Assembly (NCBI GenBank): GCA_964571805.1
Contig: CAZNDI010000035.1
Span: 1-10,087, forward strand
Origin: JAUHWS01 sp964571805
Lineage (GTDB): Bacteria; Patescibacteriota; Gracilibacteria; UM-FILTER-43-11
Direction: 5' to 3'
Length of the DNA: 10,087 nt
Part shown: positions 5,256 to 10,087 of the stretch, in pieces
Layout: every line of letters starts with the position of its first letter
Position numbering within the stretch: position 1 is the stretch's first letter
Made by a program: the position numbers and the translations under genes
The notes under the pieces: model-generated
What the model was told of the DNA's origin: nothing
Seen by the model: only the letters and a program-made list of their open reading frames with translations
The model's database searches: none

Positions 5256-6428
5256 TTATATTTGAAGCCTGTCTTTTAAGCTTCTAACTTCCTCCTTTAA
5301 TTCAGCCATTTTTATTTCTCTTCCCACCATGAATTTGTTCATTTTTTCTAATTCCAAATTTTTGCCTTCCATTGATTTTTCAGCTCGAGATAAATTCTGT
5401 AAAATTGACCTTATTTTTTTTGCTAAATCTGCAATTTCATCATTGCCATTGATAGGAAAAGAAGCTGCGGTCGATTGACCTTGGGCCATATTTTTTGCCC
5501 CCTCATGTAAAGCTATAAGCCTAACTAAAACCACTTTTTTAATGATCAGATAAACAATCAAGCTAAGCATTGAGCCTGCCAGAAAAACAGTTAAAAGAAC
5601 AAAATTAAGAGTGTTTAAATATTGCTTGATCAACTCCCGAGGCATTTCGATGCGAAAAATAAAGCTAGATTGACCGCTTATATCTAAATAAAGGGAATAG
5701 CCATAAACCTTTGACTCCTCACGAGTGATATAAATAGTTGAACCATTTTCTATTTTTTCTTTTGCGATCAAAAAATTTGAAGATAAATCTCGACTTTCTA
5801 TTTCTGCTATAGAAATGGGATACAAGGTACTATTTTTTAAAATTTGAAGAATGCTTTCATCTAAATACCGCGCCATGATTAGAAAGCCTTTTGAAGGTCC
5901 TTCGCCGTTACTTTTCAAAATGGGATGAGCGACAAACAAAAGAGGTGGCTTATCTTTTACCGTTAAATATCCTGACAGAAACTCATCGCCCCCTTCTCTT
6001 TTTACATATTCAGTCAGTTGAGACAAAACCTCATCCGGAATATTCTCGAATTTACCATTCTCAGTATTGATACCCTCTTTATAAACCAATTCATCTTGGT
6101 CATTGATGTAGAGGATCATACTTATATTCAAGGTAGAAAAACTCTCCTCAGGCAAATTTTCTTGGACATAATCCTCATTGAGATCATCAATAAAATCATA
6201 AGTTGCATCCCATTTGGCCCAATCCCCTGATTTTTGGATCATGAACTGAAAATAGCTTTCCAACCCATTGGAAATTCGTTGTAAATTTCTTGAAACATTG
6301 TCATCTTCAAGCTTATTGACACCATTGACAACGGCAAACTTTAGAATTAAATACAAAAGACCAGATATGATAACCGTTACAATTAAGCCATAAAACGCAA
6401 TTTTTTTTTGAAGTGAAACAAATTTCAT
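5256..6428 (-). CDS. CHASE4-HAMP membrane receptor without a kinase domain
   Basis: The 390-residue protein has one N-terminal membrane helix (about 12-34), an extracytoplasmic CHASE4 sensor domain (about 45-195, with the signature GDWAKWDATYDFIDD at 68-82 followed by NEDYVQENL), a further extracytoplasmic stretch to 270, a second membrane helix (275-297), a HAMP domain (297-345, with the NDEIADLAKKI motif) and a long coiled coil (345-390) ending LKDRLQI. CHASE4 senses small ligands outside the membrane. Receptors of this build normally continue into PAS, kinase or cyclase domains; this one stops, and a soluble PAS-PAS kinase follows 10 bp later in a different frame. The coiled coil (NKFMVGREIKMAELKEEV) is the usual connector seen just before kinase or PAS modules. 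Either the receptor signals to a separate kinase or a single gene was split by a frameshift. Confidence 0.88.
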   Translation of the reverse strand: MKFVSLQKKIAFYGLIVTVIISGLLYLILKFAVVNGVNKLEDDNVSRNLQRISNGLESYFQFMIQKSGDWAKWDATYDFIDDLNEDYVQENLPEESFSTLNISMILYINDQDELVYKEGINTENGKFENIPDEVLSQLTEYVKREGGDEFLSGYLTVKDKPPLLFVAHPILKSNGEGPSKGFLIMARYLDESILQILKNSTLYPISIAEIESRDLSSNFLIAKEKIENGSTIYITREESKVYGYSLYLDISGQSSFIFRIEMPRELIKQYLNTLNFVLLTVFLAGSMLSLIVYLIIKKVVLVRLIALHEGAKNMAQGQSTAASFPINGNDEIADLAKKIRSILQNLSRAEKSMEGKNLELEKMNKFMVGREIKMAELKEEVRSLKDRLQI

Positions 6429-6533
6429 GAGGGATTGCTTTGGAAATTTAGCAATTTAAACTATCTTTTCTTCTAATTATCCTCTCATTTTAGCACAAAA
6501 ACTAAGTTTTATAAAGTCATTTTGAATCCAAAC

Positions 6534-6564
6534 AGTTTTAGTGATTGCTATCATTTTCAAAACT
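6534..6564 (-). terminator. Possible weak terminator hairpin after the hydrolase gene
   Basis: AGTTTT (6534-6539) and AAAACT (6559-6564) enclose a second small stem, TGAT with ATCA around TGCT. The structure lies 39 bp beyond the hydrolase stop in the minus direction. It is AT-rich and has no long T-run. A nearby 6-bp stem (6568-6573 with 6578-6583) could contribute. The rest of the 6429-6602 spacer shows nothing clear; the CHASE4 gene's promoter should lie here. Confidence 0.25.
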
Positions 6565-6602
6565 TGATTCTATAGCAATAGAAAGTGGACATTTGTGAAA
6601 AA

Positions 6603-7352
6603 CTAAAAATCATTTTTAATGGCTTGGAGAATAGCTTCCTTTTGGGCCGCAGCAGAAATTTTAGGTTCACCGTCTCCCTTTTGAGGTCCATAGTCGCCCA
6701 TCTGACCGTGATTTGCTCCTAGAATCGTTTCAAAAACAGTATCAGAAGGTAAATTGGCTTGAGAGGTCTTATAAACCTCAAGATCGACAAGTCCGTCCTG
6801 GGAGCCCAATAAGGAAAGAACTTTTGTCTGAGCATTTGAAATGTCCACATCCGAATACGAGCCCAGCAGAACTAAGTTTTTGATGACATCGGGGTGAGAT
6901 TGGATGAATCTTGTTGCCGCGGGACCGCCCAAAGAATGAGCGATGATTGTCCATTGGGTGATTTCAGGATGAGCTTTGATGATTTCTTCCGCCTTATTGG
7001 GACTGAGGATGGCGAAATTAAGGGGCATGGAGGGAATAAAGCATTGATCAAAATTTTCTGAAATCCGGCGACAAAGCGAACTATAAGCCTGGGGCTCAAC
7101 CAAGCCTCCGGGATAGACAATAAAACCCAATTCAGATTCTTTTTTTACATTTTCAAAGGCAATTAAAGAACTGGATTGAGTGATTTTTATGTCCTGTGAA
7201 CTGACTAAATTTTTAAGCGCCACCTCATCGGCCTTATAAGTATTGATGCGCAGATAAATCCATCCCGCAAAGAAGATGAAAATCAGCAGCCCACTCAATA
7301 CCCATAAGGCGATTTTTAGTTTGGATTTTTTTGAAGATTTATGAGGAGACAA
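6603..7352 (-). CDS. Membrane-anchored alpha/beta hydrolase
   Basis: The 249-residue protein has a basic N-terminus and one membrane helix (about 12-34), with the rest expected outside the cytoplasm. The body matches the alpha/beta-hydrolase family (PF12695-like): FIVYPGGLVEPQAY (78-90, oxyanion-side loop), FIPSMPLNFAIL, the nucleophile elbow AHSLGG with Ser140, the acid in LLGSQDGLVD (Asp186), and the base in GANHGQMGDYG (His215). The triad is complete. Substrate unknown; relatives are annotated only as hydrolases or esterases. The start is TTG at 7352 because no in-frame ATG exists near the N-terminus; an AGGAG at 7389-7393 is too far upstream to set it. It follows the M23 protein gene by 47 bp and is probably the third gene of the sigma-factor operon, which would place it in the envelope response. 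Confidence 0.85.
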   Translation of the reverse strand: MSPHKSSKKSKLKIALWVLSGLLIFIFFAGWIYLRINTYKADEVALKNLVSSQDIKITQSSSLIAFENVKKESELGFIVYPGGLVEPQAYSSLCRRISENFDQCFIPSMPLNFAILSPNKAEEIIKAHPEITQWTIIAHSLGGPAATRFIQSHPDVIKNLVLLGSYSDVDISNAQTKVLSLLGSQDGLVDLEVYKTSQANLPSDTVFETILGANHGQMGDYGPQKGDGEPKISAAAQKEAILQAIKNDF

Positions 7353-7399
7353 TTTTTTGAATTTAGGTATTAAACTAAATTCAATTTACTCCTGATCCT

Positions 7400-9019
7400 T
7401 TAATTTTCCCAGAGGAGGGCAGGATCAACTTTTTTACCATCCATTATAACTTCAAAGTGAAGATGTTTACCTGTTGTCACCCTACCTGTGGCCCCTATTC
7501 TTCCAATAACATCACCCGCTTTTAATTCTTGATCGACTTCAACATTAATTTCATCCAAATGTGCATAGCGAGTGATCACCTCTTTGCCATTTAATTGATG
7601 TTCAATAAGAACATACTGTCCATAGCCACCATTCCAATGATTTTCAGAAACCACTTTAACCTTACCATCCAAAGGAGCATAAGCTAAATCATCTTCGCCT
7701 TGAGCTGGAGCCAAGTCCCATCCACCATGCACCATCTCGCTATAACCTTGGGTCAAGGGGGCCTTAGTGGGCATTTGCACTGAATCTAATTCAGGAAGCA
7801 TGCCACTCACTTCGATTGAACCTGCTGGATAGGCCTTAGATAAGCGTTTTAATTCATTCTTCCATTCCAATTCAACAGATGAGGGTAATTTCTCTAAAAT
7901 TGAGTCATCTATTTTTTTAAGATCGGAATCAAAACAACCGCTTTTCTTGAAATCATAGTGCTCATGATTCACATTGATCAAATCAATTCCTTCGACGGAA
8001 ATCTCAAGGCCTGGAAACCGATCGGGACTAAATAAATCAGGTTGATCTGAACCCTTTAAATATTCGTCGGTCACAATAATACTTCTCTCGGAAACCTCGG
8101 AAGAATCTCCATAGTGAGTATCGTATCGAGCCACTTTATAAGTTTTGGCATCCACATAAAACCATAAATTGCGCTCCGGGCCGTTGTCCCGACCCGGACC
8201 ATAATTCAGTCTGAAAACATAATATTTTTCATCACCTTCCTGGACCACATCATAATAGGCTTCTGTTTTCATTAAAGACTCAATATAAGCTTCGGATGAT
8301 TCCTGACTATGCCATAAGCCCTTATAACTACTTAGACCTGATTGAACCGATTGATCCTTCCAGACAGAAGCAGTGGAAATCTGATAAGCAGAAGGATCTT
8401 CCTTGGAAAATCTAAGAATAGCCTGAATCAGCTGATCTCTTCTTTCATCATGATGGACACAATAAATTTTTTCGGCTTTAAAGAATTTAAACCATTTTTC
8501 CTGATCCTTTTCAGATGATTCGAAACCAGCAATGGGAGTGTGAAAGGAATATTCATATCCAAAATGATCAATTACACTTAAAGTAGTCCGTAAAACTTCT
8601 TCGGTATCAGGATTTTTAATGAATTGGAGAAATTGACCTGTTTCATCGGAATAATTGTCATCCATACTGGCCTCCACGAGTTTCCCATTATCATAACGCT
8701 CATGAATGATTTTTTGATGGTAGATGTCCCCTGCTTGTTCATAATTCTCCAAGGCATTCGCCAAAACTTCCTGAGCCGAAAGAGGCGTTTTAAAGAAGGT
8801 GGTGATGCCAAAAACAGTGATCACTAAAATAGATAAATAAGCGAACGAGTATCTTTTCATATTTTTAAATAAAGCAGTAAAAGATATGAAAGAAGAAGAT
8901 CTATTTAAATGGTGCTCCGCTTTTTCAAATAAGTGGGCACGTAGCTCGCTGCGAAATTGATTGCGCATGGGAGGCATTTTTTCCCGGAGTTGATCTTCGA
9001 TATTCTTTGAAGCTTTCAT
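7400..9019 (-). CDS. Putative anti-sigma factor fused to M23 (LytM) metallopeptidase
   Basis: The 539-residue protein has three parts. Residues 1-55 are cytoplasmic and include MPPMRNQFRSELRAHLFEKA, like the N-terminal helices of non-zinc anti-sigma factors; no HxxxCxxC motif is present. A single membrane helix spans about 57-77. Outside, residues 80-350 start with SAQEVLANALENYEQAGDIYHQK and look like a LolA/RseB-type beta domain, by pattern only. Residues 415-537 form a complete M23 peptidase: HGGWD (His431, Asp435), YAHL (His487) and KHLHFE (His519, His521), plus GYGQYVLIEH, AGDVIGRIGATG and VDPALLW. All zinc and catalytic residues are present, so it should cleave peptidoglycan cross-bridges. 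The gene lies 27 bp after an ECF sigma factor gene, the standard site for its anti-sigma factor. I infer that it holds the sigma factor at the membrane. The M23 domain is certain; the anti-sigma role is inferred. Confidence 0.85.
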   Translation of the reverse strand: MKASKNIEDQLREKMPPMRNQFRSELRAHLFEKAEHHLNRSSSFISFTALFKNMKRYSFAYLSILVITVFGITTFFKTPLSAQEVLANALENYEQAGDIYHQKIIHERYDNGKLVEASMDDNYSDETGQFLQFIKNPDTEEVLRTTLSVIDHFGYEYSFHTPIAGFESSEKDQEKWFKFFKAEKIYCVHHDERRDQLIQAILRFSKEDPSAYQISTASVWKDQSVQSGLSSYKGLWHSQESSEAYIESLMKTEAYYDVVQEGDEKYYVFRLNYGPGRDNGPERNLWFYVDAKTYKVARYDTHYGDSSEVSERSIIVTDEYLKGSDQPDLFSPDRFPGLEISVEGIDLINVNHEHYDFKKSGCFDSDLKKIDDSILEKLPSSVELEWKNELKRLSKAYPAGSIEVSGMLPELDSVQMPTKAPLTQGYSEMVHGGWDLAPAQGEDDLAYAPLDGKVKVVSENHWNGGYGQYVLIEHQLNGKEVITRYAHLDEINVEVDQELKAGDVIGRIGATGRVTTGKHLHFEVIMDGKKVDPALLWEN

Positions 9020-9046
9020 GCTAATTAAGATGAAAAAAGAAATAAA

Positions 9047-9571
9047 TTACTGCAATTTTTCTAAATTTTGTTTCAAGGTTTGTAAGGCTCTAGACAAATT
9101 TGAAGCCACCGTTTTTTCGGAAACCTCAAAAATAAGAGCAATTTCTTTATTTCTCAAATCCCCAAAATATTTCAATTCTACGGTTTCCCTTTGTTGAGGC
9201 GGAAGGGCCAAAAGAGAGCTTTGAATCATCTTAGCTTCAGAAATTTGAACGACCAATTCATCGGGTTTTTTAGCCTTGTCTTCAAAAATATCCATCAACA
9301 CTTCAGAAGTACTCTTTTTCTTATTTTTATAAAATTGATTGAGTTCATTCCTCGTGATCGCAAAAAGCCAAGCCACAAACCCCTCATCCTCATTGGATTT
9401 CAAAGTATGGATTTTGATCAAAACCTTCTCCCAAACCGCACTACACAAATCTTCTGATTCCTCCTGATTTTGAAGCCTACGAAGAAGATATTGATAGATT
9501 CTTTGCACATAACGGTCATACAACTCCACAAAGGCTTCCGGATTGGATTTAGCTTTTTTTATAAGACTCAT
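9047..9571 (-). CDS. ECF-type RNA polymerase sigma factor
   Basis: The 174-residue protein has the two-domain build of an ECF (group 4) sigma-70 factor. Region 2 spans about 10-83 (AFVELYDRYVQRIYQYLLRR, SEDLCSAVWEKVLIKI, FVAWLFAITRNELNQFYKNK), for -10 recognition and core binding. Region 4 spans about 112-168 (LLALPPQQRETVELKYFGDL then NKEIALIFEVSEKTVASNLS), with the -35-binding helix-turn-helix. Regions 1 and 3 are missing, as expected. It should direct transcription of envelope-response genes and probably its own operon. The next gene encodes its likely membrane-bound regulator. A short AAGAG precedes the ATG by 2 bases, too close to be a normal Shine-Dalgarno. The exact ECF subgroup cannot be assigned by eye. 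Confidence 0.93.
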   Translation of the reverse strand: MSLIKKAKSNPEAFVELYDRYVQRIYQYLLRRLQNQEESEDLCSAVWEKVLIKIHTLKSNEDEGFVAWLFAITRNELNQFYKNKKKSTSEVLMDIFEDKAKKPDELVVQISEAKMIQSSLLALPPQQRETVELKYFGDLRNKEIALIFEVSEKTVASNLSRALQTLKQNLEKLQ

Positions 9572-9646
9572 AGCTCTTAAGATGACATTGATTTGTTTTT
9601 ACTGCAAAATTTTTATGACGCCTGCAAACCCACACTTAAAGAACTG

Positions 9647-9675
9647 TTGACCTTTTATAGTTAAGTATCTAAACT
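9647..9675 (+). promoter_or_regulatory. Sigma-70-type promoter for the MFS transporter gene
   Basis: TTGACC (9647-9652), a 17-bp spacer, then TAAACT (9670-9675). The -35 box matches 5 of 6 consensus positions and the -10 box 4 of 6. It points to the MFS start at 9724 and gives a leader of about 40 bases. It is the best full promoter in the window. Confidence 0.6.
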
Positions 9676-9692
9676 ATTTAGGTTCTAAACTA
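9668..9692. repeat. 9-bp direct repeat overlapping the MFS promoter (possible operator)
   Basis: TCTAAACTA occurs at 9668-9676 and again at 9684-9692, a 16-bp period. The first copy overlaps the -10 box. The first repeat with the following bases also forms a small palindrome, CTAAA-CTA-TTTAG (9669-9681). Efflux genes of this family are often repressed from such sites, but no regulator gene is adjacent, so an operator role is only suggested. Confidence 0.4.
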
Positions 9693-9723
9693 ACTTAAAC
9701 CCCCCCTAAATTCCAGTGTAAAC

Positions 9724-10087
9724 CATGAAAAACAGCAAAATCTTCATCATGACCGGCGTCTTGCTAGGCATGTTTCTTTCCGCCATGGACCAAATGATCG
9801 TATCCACCGCCATGCCTCAGATTGTTCGCGATTTGAATGGACTAGAACATTTAAGCTGGGTGTTTACCGCCTACATGCTCGCCGCCACGGTGATCGTACC
9901 GATTTATGGCAAACTTTCAGACATTTTCGGGCCCAGACGATTTTTCCTGATCGGAGTCATCATTTTTCTAGTGGGATCCGTCCTCGCTGGAGCCGCCCAA
10001 AGCATGACTCAACTGATTTTATTTCGGGCCATCCAAGGGTTAGGAGGAGGAGCCATCATGGTGAATGCCATGGCCGTCATTGGACAC
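9724..10087 (+). CDS. DHA2-family MFS multidrug efflux transporter (N-terminal part)
   Basis: The 121 codons present encode the start of a drug:H+ antiporter of the 14-TM DHA2 (EmrB/QacA) type; the gene runs off the right edge. Helix 1 leads into the DHA motif MDQMIVSTAMPQI (about residues 21-33). Then come WVFTAYMLA (helix 2), the loop 2-3 motif GKLSDIFGPRR, helix 3 (FFLIGVIIFLVGSVLAGAA) and the motif-B region LILFRAIQGLGGGAIM. Such pumps export drugs, dyes or bile-salt-like compounds using the proton gradient. The gene diverges from the ECF sigma operon across 152 bp and has its own promoter. One 60-base line of it has 31 G+C, against 16 in a comparable line of the CHASE4 gene, so it stands out as GC-rich. 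Substrate cannot be deduced. The final 55 bases recur inverted at the left edge. Confidence 0.92.
10033..10087. repeat. Right copy of 55-bp inverted terminal duplication
   Basis: This is the exact reverse complement of positions 1-55. Here it lies in an intact MFS reading frame (from the QGLGGG motif onward), so this copy is the genuine location and the left copy is the secondary one. Confidence 0.95.

Noticed and set aside
7400..9019. Zinc-finger (ZAS-type) anti-sigma factor
   Set aside because: The cytoplasmic part has no cysteine and no HxxxCxxC motif; any anti-sigma domain here must be of a non-zinc type.
9600..9640. ECF autoregulatory promoter upstream of the sigma gene (CGTC at about 9617-9620 on the minus strand)
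   Set aside because: A CGTC -10-like element is present, but no AAC-containing -35 element lies 16-17 bases upstream, so the motif alone is not enough.
1..10087. Linear mobile element or linear plasmid with 55-bp terminal inverted repeats
   Set aside because: The repeat is the coding sequence of a conserved MFS motif, there is no transposase, replication or partition gene, and the left copy breaks a peptidase reading frame. An assembly or amplification origin explains it better.
1..10087. Circular molecule with overlapping ends
   Set aside because: The end match is inverted, not direct, so it cannot mark circular closure.

Overview
The window looks like chromosomal DNA from an AT-rich uncultured bacterium. 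Several families are typical of the Candidate Phyla Radiation/Patescibacteria (perhaps Peregrinibacteria-like): a DUF5671-type membrane protein, a Gmad2-domain lipoprotein, a CHASE4/HAMP receptor, and a PAS histidine kinase with an H-box of the type SVASHQLRAPLSAIKW. This placement is an inference; there is no rRNA or other phylogenetic marker. TGA ends three genes (Smr, the four-TM protein and the kinase), so UGA is a stop and the UGA=Gly code of Gracilibacteria/Absconditabacteria does not apply. No tRNA, rRNA, CRISPR array, phage gene or transposase was seen.

Layout. Positions 1-55 are an exact inverted copy of the last 55 bases (10033-10087), which lie inside an MFS transporter gene. This looks like an assembly or amplification junction. 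Next comes the C-terminal tail of an M3-family oligopeptidase (to 156), a perfect 18-bp hairpin terminator (191-230), and a gene-free stretch containing an inverted array of 7-bp units. A minus-strand group follows, in transcription order: a four-TM membrane protein, a Gmad2 lipoprotein and a small stand-alone Smr-domain protein. The Smr gene has heptamer arrays on both sides. A single plus-strand gene (1911-2378) encodes an FMN-binding split-barrel protein, and it converges on a minus-strand DUF5671-like membrane protein (2450-3517) with a shared terminator hairpin between them. Further right on the minus strand is a sensory pair: a CHASE4-HAMP membrane receptor that ends in a coiled coil, followed 10 bp later by a soluble PAS-PAS-histidine kinase. 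No response regulator is in the window.

The most interesting unit is at 6603-9571 (minus): an ECF-type sigma factor, then a 539-residue single-pass membrane protein placed like an anti-sigma factor, with a complete M23/LytM metallopeptidase domain at its outer end, then a membrane-anchored alpha/beta hydrolase. I infer a cell-envelope stress circuit in which the sigma-factor regulator itself carries a peptidoglycan hydrolase. Diverging from it at the right edge is the start of a DHA2-family multidrug efflux transporter, preceded by a good promoter and a 9-bp direct repeat that could be an operator.

Translation starts are mostly preceded by AT-rich leaders without a clear Shine-Dalgarno sequence. 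The two genes at the edges (M3 tail, MFS) are visibly GC-richer than the interior.
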